Positions 20,427-28,446 of a DNA stretch of 64,000 nucleotides are shown piece by piece (positions within the stretch are counted from its first letter, which is position 1; each line of letters begins with the position of its first letter). The translations under genes and the position numbers were made by a program. Below the pieces are notes generated by a model, which saw nothing but the letters and a program-made list of their open reading frames with translations, was not told the DNA's origin and ran no database searches. The DNA is taken from NCBI RefSeq assembly GCF_017744115.1, contig NZ_JAGHQW010000004.1:1-64000 (forward strand), in the 5' to 3' direction. This stretch comes from Salinisphaera sp. G21_0. GTDB lineage: Bacteria > Pseudomonadota > Gammaproteobacteria > Pseudomonadales > Endozoicomonadaceae.

Positions 20427-20590
20427 GAGGCTGACCGAGAATAGCGCCCGTAGCGAGGATGGCAGAAAATTGAGGATAAAAAGTCGGAAATTTTTAGTGA
20501 ATAGTGGTTCTATTTGCTAAAAATTTCCGACTTTTTAGACTAATTTGCTGCCACCGCAGTAGGGCAGTCTATTCTCGGACAGCCTCCTGG
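20423..20590. repeat. long imperfect palindrome, MITE-like element
   Basis: Two arms of about 70 bases are near inverse copies. The outer parts are AGGAGGCTGACCGAGAATAG (from 20425) and the complement of AGGAGGCTGTCCGAGAATAG (ending 20588). The inner parts share AAAAGTCGGAAATTTTTAG (about 20469-20487) with the complement at 20518-20536. A central loop of about 30 bases remains. The middle of each arm is less alike. It contains no gene. A miniature inverted-repeat transposable element is the best explanation; a run of T at 20596-20601 means the transcript hairpin could also end transcription before trkH. No clear target-site duplication is visible. Confidence 0.75.
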
Positions 20591-20779
20591 CCCCCTTTTT
20601 TATATGACAAAAGCCACTCAGGCTTTATTTCTCCCATGGATTGGGAGTAACCTGCTACAGCATAAAACTAGAATTTCTTATAGCCATTATAAGAACGCAA
20701 CATGGCAGGTTGTTTGAGCGCCCGGCAATTCCTTACTTCCATATCGCCGGGTGCTTGCACTGGATGAAGCAGGAGCACC

Positions 20780-22231
20780 ATGCAGTTTCAGGTTATTCTT
20801 CCCATTTTGGGCATTTTGTTAATTTTATTCAGTACGTCCAGCCTTCCTCCGATTGTAGTGGCACTGCTTTATCAAGAGCAGGAAATGTCCATTTTCATCT
20901 ACACCTTCCTATTGACACTAATGCTGGGCGTCCTCCTCTGGTTCCCCTTCCGGCATATCAAAGATGAGTTGCGCACCCGTGAAGGGTTTCTGGTCACCGC
21001 ACTGCTCTGGATTGTTCTGGGGGCCGTGGGCTCACTGCCATTTCTACTGATGGAAAGCCCGGCACTCAGTATTACCGACGCACTGTTTGAGTCCATGTCC
21101 GGCTTAACAACCACGGGAGCTACCATTCTAACCGGTATTGAGCACCTGCCCCGCTCTGTTCTATTTTATCGCCAACAGCTGCAATGGCTTGGCGGCATGG
21201 GGATTATTGTGCTGGCAGTGGCCATTCTACCGATGCTGGGGATCGGCGGTATGCAGCTGTATCGAACAGAGACTCCCGGGCCGGTTAAAGATTCAAAACT
21301 AACGCCCAGAATTACCGAGACCGCCAAAGCGCTCTGGTTTCTTTATCTTTTTCTAACGGCCGCCTGTGCCCTGGCATACTGGTTAGCGGGGATGAACCTG
21401 TTTGACGCGATCTGCCACAGTTTCACTACCATCGCCATCGGCGGTTTTTCTACTTACGACGCCAGTATGGGCCACTTCAACTCCCCCATGATTATCTCTG
21501 TTGCCATCTTTTTCATGCTGGTTGCCGGGATCAATTTTGCCCTGCATTTTACCGCCTGGCGCAATAAGTTATTGACCCACTATATTCAGGATCCGGAAGT
21601 TAAGTGGTTTCTGGCCATTTTGGGTGTTGTTGGCCTAATCACCGTTACCACGCTCTATCTTTCTGATACTTACCCCCTTGCCAAGTCCTTCCGCTATGGT
21701 CTGTTTGAAGTGGTATCCGTAGCCACAACCACTGGCTACACCTCATCCTCCAGCTTTTCTGCCTGGCCAACGTTTCTGCCCCTGCTGTTGTTTTTTACCA
21801 GTTTCATGGGGGGGTGTGCAGGCTCTACCGCAGGTGGAATGAAAGTCATCAGGGTTGTTCTGATTGCCAAACAGGGAATGAGAGAACTTCGTCGTTTAGT
21901 TCACCCTAATGCGGTCTTCACCATCAAGATTGGCGGAAAACCCGTGAGCTCAAAGGTGGGTGAAGCGGTGTGGGGATTCTTTGCTACTTATATTTTGATG
22001 TTTGTTCTTCTCTTTCTGGCTCTACTGGCAGCGGGTTTAGACTTTACTACGGCATTTTCAACCATTGCTTCCTGCCTGAATAATCTCGGACCCGCTCTCG
22101 GCGAAGCAGCGTTCAGTTACCAGGGCCTGCCCGATGCCGCAAAGTGGATTCTTGCTTTTGCCATGCTACTGGGACGCCTGGAGATTTTTACACTTCTGGT
22201 GTTGTTTACTCCAACCTTCTGGCGTTATTAA
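20780..22231 (+). CDS. trkH: Trk potassium uptake channel TrkH
   Basis: A 483-residue membrane protein of the TrkH/TrkG/KtrB family with four pore repeats. Filter-region sequences are visible in SMSGLTTTGATIL, TTIAIGGFST, VATTTGYTSSS and IASCLNNLGPALG. Multiple hydrophobic helices span the whole length. The ATG is preceded by AGGAG. It forms the K+ channel gated by TrkA encoded just upstream. The frame stays open for 53 codons past the TAA stop (to 22393), without an obvious start of its own. Confidence 0.97.
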   Translation: MQFQVILPILGILLILFSTSSLPPIVVALLYQEQEMSIFIYTFLLTLMLGVLLWFPFRHIKDELRTREGFLVTALLWIVLGAVGSLPFLLMESPALSITDALFESMSGLTTTGATILTGIEHLPRSVLFYRQQLQWLGGMGIIVLAVAILPMLGIGGMQLYRTETPGPVKDSKLTPRITETAKALWFLYLFLTAACALAYWLAGMNLFDAICHSFTTIAIGGFSTYDASMGHFNSPMIISVAIFFMLVAGINFALHFTAWRNKLLTHYIQDPEVKWFLAILGVVGLITVTTLYLSDTYPLAKSFRYGLFEVVSVATTTGYTSSSSFSAWPTFLPLLLFFTSFMGGCAGSTAGGMKVIRVVLIAKQGMRELRRLVHPNAVFTIKIGGKPVSSKVGEAVWGFFATYILMFVLLFLALLAAGLDFTTAFSTIASCLNNLGPALGEAAFSYQGLPDAAKWILAFAMLLGRLEIFTLLVLFTPTFWRY

Positions 22232-22240
22232 TGCCATTCG

Positions 22241-22275
22241 GGAGAAGATGGTTACATCGAAGAGCTATCTTCTCC
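22241..22275. repeat. hairpin downstream of trkH
   Basis: GGAGAAGAT (22241-22249) pairs perfectly with ATCTTCTCC (22267-22275) across a 17-base loop, ten bases after the trkH stop. No T-run follows, so it is not a classical terminator. It may stabilise the trkH mRNA 3' end. Confidence 0.4.
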
Positions 22276-22436
22276 TGCCAGTACATCAGTAGATGAAATC
22301 GGCAAAGCTACCCCGGTACAGCGGCCAGAACAAAGGTTACGGGCTGAAAATATGCTGAATAAAGCAGCGGTTAACCGGAGGCAGCATCAATAAGAACCAT
22401 GGAGAAGAGTTTCCGGTTGGAATGCATAGGATAAAG

Positions 22437-23243
22437 TCAGTCTACCAGGCTCTCACCCTCCAGAACACTGAGCCATAGAGATTTATCAAATGGATTCAAC
22501 AAATCAAAAATATTAGACTTGGTAAAGCTTACCGAGTCTAATTTTAGCCCATTATCGTCCCCCTTTTTTGAATAAATACGACTGGAATCTGTTTCACAGG
22601 AAACATTCCTGAAGGCCCAATCCTCACGCAAGGACGTGACATTATTGTTGTCAGGAATCTGGGCACTATGAGGGTTGTGATCTGTTAAACCCGAAGGGCT
22701 TAATACTTTATGCGTTACCTGGTTTGGCTTAACACTGGTATGAGCAACGCTTGACGCTTTTTGAGCAATCACGGATTTCTTGTCCGGTTGCCTTACGTCA
22801 GAAACAGGATTATTACCAGAACGCTGCCTTTTGGGATGGGCTACCTTCCGGCTTGTTACAGTTTTGCCTTTTAACTCGCTTTCAGCATCGGATTTTTTGC
22901 GCTTTATGGGGTGATACTTGTAATCAGGATACTTTTTTTTGTGCTCAGCTTTTTCTAATTTGGCTTTCTGAACAAAAAACTCCTTCTGCTTCTCAGACAT
23001 TTTATTCCAATCTTTGGCCACTAGTTTGGATAATTCACTTTGATAGCAATCCTTTACTTCCTTTGCCTTTATGCTGCGAAAAATAATAAACGCATTTCTG
23101 GGCCTGGGTATGTGTTTGTGCTTTGATTTTACAGAGGCAGTTGTAGAGGCAGTTGTCTCAACCATCTCTCTATTATTAGTTTCAGGCTCCCCGGCAGGAT
23201 AAGAACCCGGGGCAACAGTTGGACCAGAATTAGATACATGCAC
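22437..23243 (-). CDS. HMG-box protein, SOX/MATA-like
   Basis: A 268-residue basic protein with a complete HMG box at about residues 45-115. It opens with IPRPRNAFIIFRS, has the core aromatic and tryptophan pattern LVAKDWNKMSEKQKEFF, and closes with HKKKYPDYKYHPIKRKK. That ending is characteristic of sequence-specific eukaryotic HMG boxes (SOX, TCF, fungal mating-type). The basic KRKK directly after it could act as a nuclear localisation signal. The rest (about 120-268) is low-complexity and unrecognised. The start is GTG, with AGAGG about ten bases upstream. I know of no common bacterial family with this domain type. Acquisition from a eukaryote and action on host chromatin are inferences; use in the bacterium's own nucleoid is the alternative. 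Confidence 0.85.
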   Translation of the reverse strand: MHVSNSGPTVAPGSYPAGEPETNNREMVETTASTTASVKSKHKHIPRPRNAFIIFRSIKAKEVKDCYQSELSKLVAKDWNKMSEKQKEFFVQKAKLEKAEHKKKYPDYKYHPIKRKKSDAESELKGKTVTSRKVAHPKRQRSGNNPVSDVRQPDKKSVIAQKASSVAHTSVKPNQVTHKVLSPSGLTDHNPHSAQIPDNNNVTSLREDWAFRNVSCETDSSRIYSKKGDDNGLKLDSVSFTKSNIFDLLNPFDKSLWLSVLEGESLVD

Positions 23244-23317
23244 GGTTAAAAAACCTCTCTAAAACCTGCATTGACAACGTTTTGAGCTATTAAGTTCCCA
23301 ATGGGTCCCCTTAATGT

Positions 23318-23346
23318 TTACCCACATTGTTCACAACTTATCCACA
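23318..23346 (+). promoter_or_regulatory. DnaA boxes upstream of glyQ
   Basis: A perfect DnaA box TTATCCACA lies at 23338-23346 and a one-mismatch copy TTACCCACA at 23318-23326, in the same orientation and 20 bases apart. They stand just upstream of a possible glyQ promoter (TTAAAC at 23349, TATACT at 23372, 17-base spacer). They may let DnaA influence glyQS transcription or act as a DnaA-titration site near the origin. Confidence 0.5.
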
Positions 23347-23530
23347 GCTTAAACTTAATCGCACAAACCGGTATACTCCTTCTCTATTTTTACAGTCGAA
23401 CCCTGCGAGTGATCACTCATAGGGAAACCTGCGCCAGGTGAATAAACCGGTCATCGATAATTGCTCGCAACACAACGCTCAATGTTCAAAAAATGACCCG
23501 TTTGCATTTGAGCCTCCAAGAGGTAGAAAA

Positions 23531-24496
23531 GTGACTTCCCAGAGCACACCAGATATCTATACATTCCAGGGGCTGATCCTCGCCCTGCAACAATTCTGGG
23601 CCCAACAGGGCTGCGTCATCATGCAACCACTGGATATGGAAGTGGGTGCGGGTACTTTCCACCCAGCCACTTTTCTGCGTGCCATCGGCCCGGAAAACTG
23701 GAACTCGGCTTATGTCCAGCCCAGCCGTCGCCCAACCGATGGCCGTTACGGTGAAAACCCAAACCGTCTGCAGCATTATTACCAGTTCCAGGTGGTGATG
23801 AAGCCATCTCCCGATAATATTCAGGAGCTGTACCTGGACTCTCTGCGTCAACTGGGCATTGACCCACTGGTTCATGATATCCGTTTTGTCGAAGATAACT
23901 GGGAGTCGCCCACACTGGGTGCCTGGGGTCTTGGCTGGGAAGTCTGGATGAACGGTATGGAAGTCACCCAGTTCACCTATTTCCAGCAGGTCGGCGGTAT
24001 TGAGTGTTACCCGGTTACCGGCGAGATCACCTATGGCCTTGAGCGCCTGGCCATGTATATCCAGAATGTTGATAACGTGTATGACCTGGTCTGGACGGTG
24101 GGTCCACAGGGTCCGGTCACTTATGGCGATGTGTTCCATCAGCAGGAAGTTGAAATGTCCACATTCAACTTTGAGCACGCTGACACGGAAGAACTGTTCA
24201 AACAGTTCGATTTCTTTGAACGCGAATCCCGGAAGCTGGTTGATATCGGCCTGCCTCTGCCGGCTTATGAGTACGTTCTGAAAGCTTCACACACCTTTAA
24301 CCTGCTGGATGCCCGTCACGCGATTTCGGTGACGGAACGCCAGCGTTTTATCCTGCGCGTCAGAACGCTGGCCAGGGCAGTCGCCAAAGCTTACTTCGAT
24401 AAGCGTCGTGAACTTGGTTTCCCCCTTGCGGATGACACCATTCGTGATGAAGTTCTGGCATCTCTTGCCAAAGAAACCGCGCAGGAGGAAAAATAA
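23531..24496 (+). CDS. glyQ: glycyl-tRNA synthetase alpha subunit
   Basis: The alpha chain of the heterotetrameric glycyl-tRNA synthetase, holding the class II catalytic core. I choose GTG 23531, which has AGAGG about eight bases upstream and gives 321 residues beginning [22 protein letters not shown], like family N termini. A longer in-frame start at 23438 would add 31 atypical residues. Conserved blocks are [36 protein letters not shown] and [12 protein letters not shown]. The stop codon overlaps the glyS start by one base. Confidence 0.97.
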   Translation: MTSQSTPDIYTFQGLILALQQFWAQQGCVIMQPLDMEVGAGTFHPATFLRAIGPENWNSAYVQPSRRPTDGRYGENPNRLQHYYQFQVVMKPSPDNIQELYLDSLRQLGIDPLVHDIRFVEDNWESPTLGAWGLGWEVWMNGMEVTQFTYFQQVGGIECYPVTGEITYGLERLAMYIQNVDNVYDLVWTVGPQGPVTYGDVFHQQEVEMSTFNFEHADTEELFKQFDFFERESRKLVDIGLPLPAYEYVLKASHTFNLLDARHAISVTERQRFILRVRTLARAVAKAYFDKRRELGFPLADDTIRDEVLASLAKETAQEEK

Positions 24497-26607
24497 TGAG
24501 CACTTCTCTGAATAAAGCACATAAAGAAGACTTCCTGATTGAGCTGGGCACGGAAGAGCTGCCACCAAAGGCATTAAAAAGCCTGTCTGACGCGTTTACC
24601 CGGGGCATCCTTTCAGGTCTTGAACAGGCCCAGATCACATTTACCGATTATGAGTCGTTTGCCGCCCCCCGTCGTCTGGCTCTGCTGATCAGAGGCCTGG
24701 ATAGCGCGCAGCCGGATCAACAGCTTGAGCGCAAGGGGCCTGCGGTCAAGGCCGCCTATGATGCCGAAGGCAACCCAAGCAAGGCAGCCCTCGGTTTTGC
24801 CCGTTCCAACGGGGTAGATTTTGCCGACCTGGAACAGGAAGAAACACCGAAAGGTGCATGGCTGGTCTACCGCTCGGTCAAACCGGGTCAGGCCAGCAAA
24901 GATTTGCTGCCGGAAATTATTACCCAGTCTCTGAATAACCTGCCCATTCCCAAACGTATGCGCTGGGGTGCCAGCCGTACCGAGTTTGTCCGTCCCGTTC
25001 ACTGGCTGCTGATGCTGCTGGGCAATGAGATTATTGACGTTGAAATTCTCGGCCTGAAAGCCGGTAACACAACCCGTGGTCACCGCTTCCACGGGAACCG
25101 GGAAATCACCATCAGCAATCCTGCTGACTATGCACAGGTTCTTCATGAGCAGGGCAAAGTGATTGCCAACTTTGCAACCCGTCGCGACATTATCCGTGAG
25201 CAGGTTGAACAGATTGCTGCCACGATTAATGGTCATTCGGTGATTGATCCGGACCTTCTGGATGAGGTCACTGCGCTCAATGAGTGGCCGGTTGCCCTTT
25301 GTGGCCGTTTTGATGATGAATTCCTGGCCGTTCCATCGGAAGCACTGATCTCTTCCATGAAAGGCCATCAGAAATATTTCCATGTGGAAAACAGTGCAGG
25401 GAAACTCCTGCCGCACTTTATTACCGTGGCCAATATTGACAGTGCCGAACCTCACCTTGTTGTGGCAGGTAATGAGAAAGTCATTCGTCCGCGTCTTGCC
25501 GATGCCAAGTTCTTCTACGACACTGACCGCAAACATACACAAGACGATCGTCGTGAAAAACTGAAACCCATTGTCTTCCAGGCACAACTGGGTTCAGTGT
25601 TTGCCAAAACAGAACGTATCGCACGACTTGCATCTTACATTGCGCAAACGGAAGGTGGTGATGCCTCGCTGGCTGAACGTGCCGGTCAACTGTGCAAGTC
25701 CGACCTGGTGTCTGAAATGGTGCTGGAGTTTCCCGAGCTGCAGGGCATCATGGGTCAGTACTATGCCGACAACGACGGTGAAAACCCCGAAGTCAGCAAG
25801 ACGCTGTATGAACAGTACATGCCCCGCTTTGCCGGTGACCAGCTACCGTCAACACTGATTGGCTGTGCCGTTGCCATTGCCGATAAAGTGGACACCATTA
25901 CCGGTATTTTCGGTATCAATCAGCTGCCAACCGGCAGTAAAGACCCTTTCGCACTTCGTCGTGCCAGCATCGGTGTGCTGCGAATCATTGTTGAGAAGAA
26001 ACTCAATCTTGATCTGGAAGCGCTGATCGATCAGGCGATTCTTGGCTATCAGGAGCAAGGTGTTTCACTGCCCGCACTGGATAACCTTAATACGACAGTC
26101 GTCAATTACATGCTGGAGCGTTTTGATGCCGCTTATCAGGAAGAAGGCATAGCGGTTGAGATCATCAACTCCGTCAAGGCATTACGCCCTACCCGGCCAC
26201 TGGACTTTGATCGTCGTATAAAAGCCATTACCCGCTTTAATGCCATGGATGAAGCGGATGCCCTGGCTTCTGCCAACAAGCGGGTATCCAATATTCTGGC
26301 GAAAGCCGGGGATATCATTATTCCTGACGCGCTGGATGAGACACTGCTGAGTGAAATTTCTGAACTTGAGCTTGCCAACATTGTGTTTGCCAAGAAAGAG
26401 GAAATTGCCCCCGCACTGGCAGAAGGTCGTTACGCGCTGGCCATGGAGAGTCTGGCGGCACTGAAGCAACCGGTTGACCTGTTCTTTGACCAGGTGCTGG
26501 TCAATGCTGAAGACGAAGCTATCCGTCTGAACCGCTATGCACTGCTTAAGCAATTGCGCAGCCTGTTCCTGCAGGTAGCGGATATCTCTTTGTTACAGAA
26601 AAGCTAA
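24496..26607 (+). CDS. glyS: glycyl-tRNA synthetase beta subunit
   Basis: A 703-residue beta chain, needed for tRNA recognition and complex activity. It begins with the typical FLIELGTEELPPKALKSL, contains KRMRWG and MKGHQKYFHVEN, and ends with a DALR-like anticodon-binding region. GGAGG precedes the ATG, which overlaps the glyQ stop. A strong terminator follows at 26621. Normal length. Confidence 0.98.
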   Translation: MSTSLNKAHKEDFLIELGTEELPPKALKSLSDAFTRGILSGLEQAQITFTDYESFAAPRRLALLIRGLDSAQPDQQLERKGPAVKAAYDAEGNPSKAALGFARSNGVDFADLEQEETPKGAWLVYRSVKPGQASKDLLPEIITQSLNNLPIPKRMRWGASRTEFVRPVHWLLMLLGNEIIDVEILGLKAGNTTRGHRFHGNREITISNPADYAQVLHEQGKVIANFATRRDIIREQVEQIAATINGHSVIDPDLLDEVTALNEWPVALCGRFDDEFLAVPSEALISSMKGHQKYFHVENSAGKLLPHFITVANIDSAEPHLVVAGNEKVIRPRLADAKFFYDTDRKHTQDDRREKLKPIVFQAQLGSVFAKTERIARLASYIAQTEGGDASLAERAGQLCKSDLVSEMVLEFPELQGIMGQYYADNDGENPEVSKTLYEQYMPRFAGDQLPSTLIGCAVAIADKVDTITGIFGINQLPTGSKDPFALRRASIGVLRIIVEKKLNLDLEALIDQAILGYQEQGVSLPALDNLNTTVVNYMLERFDAAYQEEGIAVEIINSVKALRPTRPLDFDRRIKAITRFNAMDEADALASANKRVSNILAKAGDIIIPDALDETLLSEISELELANIVFAKKEEIAPALAEGRYALAMESLAALKQPVDLFFDQVLVNAEDEAIRLNRYALLKQLRSLFLQVADISLLQKS

Positions 26608-26620
26608 ATACAACCTGATA

Positions 26621-26647
26621 AAGTGCGGCACCAGCCGCACTTTTTTT
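26621..26647 (+). terminator. factor-independent terminator after glyS
   Basis: A perfect nine-base-pair stem, AAGTGCGGC and GCCGCACTT, with a four-base loop is followed by a run of T to 26647. It begins 13 bases after the glyS stop and ends the glyQS transcript. The T-run runs into the ATG at 26648, so gmhB more plausibly starts at 26666. Confidence 0.92.
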
Positions 26648-26665
26648 ATGTGTTTCAGGAGCACT

Positions 26666-27244
26666 ATGACCAGGCTTGTTATTCTGGATCGGGATGGCGT
26701 GATCAATGAAGATTCAGACCAGTACATACGGTCTGAACATGAATGGCTTCCTATTCCGGGAAGTATTGAAGCCATTGCCCGTTTGTCATCTGCGGGCTAT
26801 CGCGTCTTCGTAGCGACCAACCAGTCCGGGTTAGCCCGTGGCTACTTCACCGGCAAAGCGCTCAATGCCATGCACGACAAGCTAATCAGGCTGGTCAAAG
26901 AGCAGGGAGGTCATATTGATGGCATCTATTACTGCCCACACGGCCCGGATGACCACTGTCAATGCAGAAAGCCGGCAACAGGGCTTATTGACCAGATTTT
27001 TACAGACTACGATGCCAGCCCGGCAGAAACCTGGGTGGTTGGCGATTCACTGCGTGATCTTCAGGCAGGGGTCCGCAGTGGTTGTAAAGTTGCCCTGGTA
27101 CTGACGGGTAAAGGCGTTAAAACCCACGCTAAACTCATCGAACACCCGGAAGCGATTTCTGGTAGCCTATCTGGTAGCAGGGATGTAGCTGTTTATAACA
27201 ATCTGAACAGCTTTGTAGAAGAACTACTTTCAGAGGGATTTTAA
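26666..27244 (+). CDS. gmhB: D-glycero-beta-D-manno-heptose 1,7-bisphosphate 7-phosphatase
   Basis: A HAD-superfamily phosphatase of ADP-heptose synthesis for the lipopolysaccharide core. The ATG at 26666 has CAGGAG four bases upstream and gives 192 residues; an in-frame ATG at 26648 lies in the terminator T-run. Motifs are LVILDRDGVINEDS (catalytic aspartates), VATNQSGLARG, the zinc site CPHGPDDHCQCRKPATG and VVGDSLRDLQAG. Its stop overlaps the plsC start. gmhA of the same pathway is also in this window. Confidence 0.95.
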   Translation: MTRLVILDRDGVINEDSDQYIRSEHEWLPIPGSIEAIARLSSAGYRVFVATNQSGLARGYFTGKALNAMHDKLIRLVKEQGGHIDGIYYCPHGPDDHCQCRKPATGLIDQIFTDYDASPAETWVVGDSLRDLQAGVRSGCKVALVLTGKGVKTHAKLIEHPEAISGSLSGSRDVAVYNNLNSFVEELLSEGF

Positions 27245-28014
27245 TGTCATCAGCTGTCGGTTCTGCAACTACCCGGGCAGTGACCCGGTCAATGGCCACT
27301 ACCTTTTCTATTTTAAGGGCAACTGTCTTTTATTTGTCTCTGGCAGTCTGGACCGTGTTCTGGGCAATGCTGATGATTCTGTTTATCTACCCTTTCAGGT
27401 TTAATCTACGTCATCGCATTTTTGTCAAAACATGGGCTGTTGTATCAGTATATCTTTGTCGTTTAATTTGCGGTATTCGATGGCGTGTAACCGGAACAGA
27501 GAATATTCCTGATACTCCCTGTGTCATTATCAGTAACCATCAAAGCACCTGGGAAACGTTTTTCCTGCAAACCTTATTAACTCCCCAGACTCAGGTGATC
27601 AAACAGGAGCTACTGAAAATCCCCTTCTTTGGCTGGGCTTTTCAAAAAATCAGACCCATCGCCATTAATCGTAAGGATGCCCGACAGGCACTTCAGCAGG
27701 TCAGGGACCAGGGCAAAGCGGCACTTGCGCATAACGTCTGGGTCCTTATTTTTCCGGAAGGAACACGCGCGCCTCCCGGTGAACCGGGCAAGTTTTCCCG
27801 TGGTGGCGCAGGGCTGGCGAAAGCGGCGGCAGTGGATATTCTTCCCATAGCCCATAACGCCGGTGTTTTCTGGCCGAACAGCTCCTGGATAAAACGCCCC
27901 GGAACAATTCAGGTAGAAATCGGGCCCGTCATCAAAACAGAATCCCTTTCGGTGGCAGAAGTAAATGATACCACCCGTGACTGGATTACACGTGCGCTGC
28001 AAACGATGCAATAA
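27244..28014 (+). CDS. plsC: 1-acyl-sn-glycerol-3-phosphate acyltransferase
   Basis: A 256-residue membrane acyltransferase making phosphatidic acid. The N-terminal hydrophobic segment (about residues 24-50) anchors it. The active-site motif is NHQSTWETFF, an H-x4-E form of the usual H-x4-D, common in PlsC proteins next to gmhB. The phosphate-binding motif is FPEGTR. The start overlaps the gmhB stop by one base, so the two are translationally coupled. Confidence 0.92.
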   Translation: MSSAVGSATTRAVTRSMATTFSILRATVFYLSLAVWTVFWAMLMILFIYPFRFNLRHRIFVKTWAVVSVYLCRLICGIRWRVTGTENIPDTPCVIISNHQSTWETFFLQTLLTPQTQVIKQELLKIPFFGWAFQKIRPIAINRKDARQALQQVRDQGKAALAHNVWVLIFPEGTRAPPGEPGKFSRGGAGLAKAAAVDILPIAHNAGVFWPNSSWIKRPGTIQVEIGPVIKTESLSVAEVNDTTRDWITRALQTMQ

Positions 28015-28446
28015 CCGACTGCTATTTATCACTCCTTGCATTGCTGACCACCTATGACTTCGATCAGATCCGGGCAACCTTGGCCCGGGTAAAGCCTTCT
28101 TCGTGGCGACCTGCTGTACCAAAGCCTGGTTGTAATACCAATCGAACTTTTTAACTCCCGTGATGAGTATGAATATTTGATACGTTCGTTCATTTTGCGA
28201 TTTCAGAAAAATCCTAAGAAGTTAGTTTCGCCCTGCTATACTCAGCCGGTACTAAGTCTGATGCCATTACAATGATTATTAAAATACATGTATCTGAATT
28301 GAGTTTTTCTTTCGCGGTGTCAAACAATGTATAGGACTCACGATCTGTTATTACCACCGAGAATAAATGCTTCCCCCCCATATTAACGCATCCTGTGTTG
28401 CATTGAATGTGCTGAAAGCAGGAAACAGTGTTCAAAGAATTAATAC
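28015..28446. other. 432-base intergenic region before the TPR gene
   Basis: No convincing gene is present. A short GC hairpin, CCGGGC with GCCCGG, lies near 28070-28090 after plsC but lacks a T-run. A TATACT hexamer near 28236 could be a -10 element for the downstream TPR gene. A minus-strand open frame at 28214-28435 has no ribosome site and no recognisable product. Otherwise I see nothing. Confidence 0.5.

Noticed and set aside
24613-25587. 324-codon open frame antisense to glyS
   Set aside because: Shadow of glyS, a certain gene on the plus strand; no independent support.
28214-28435. 73-codon minus-strand frame before the TPR gene
   Set aside because: No ribosome site, no recognisable product, and position in a probable promoter region.
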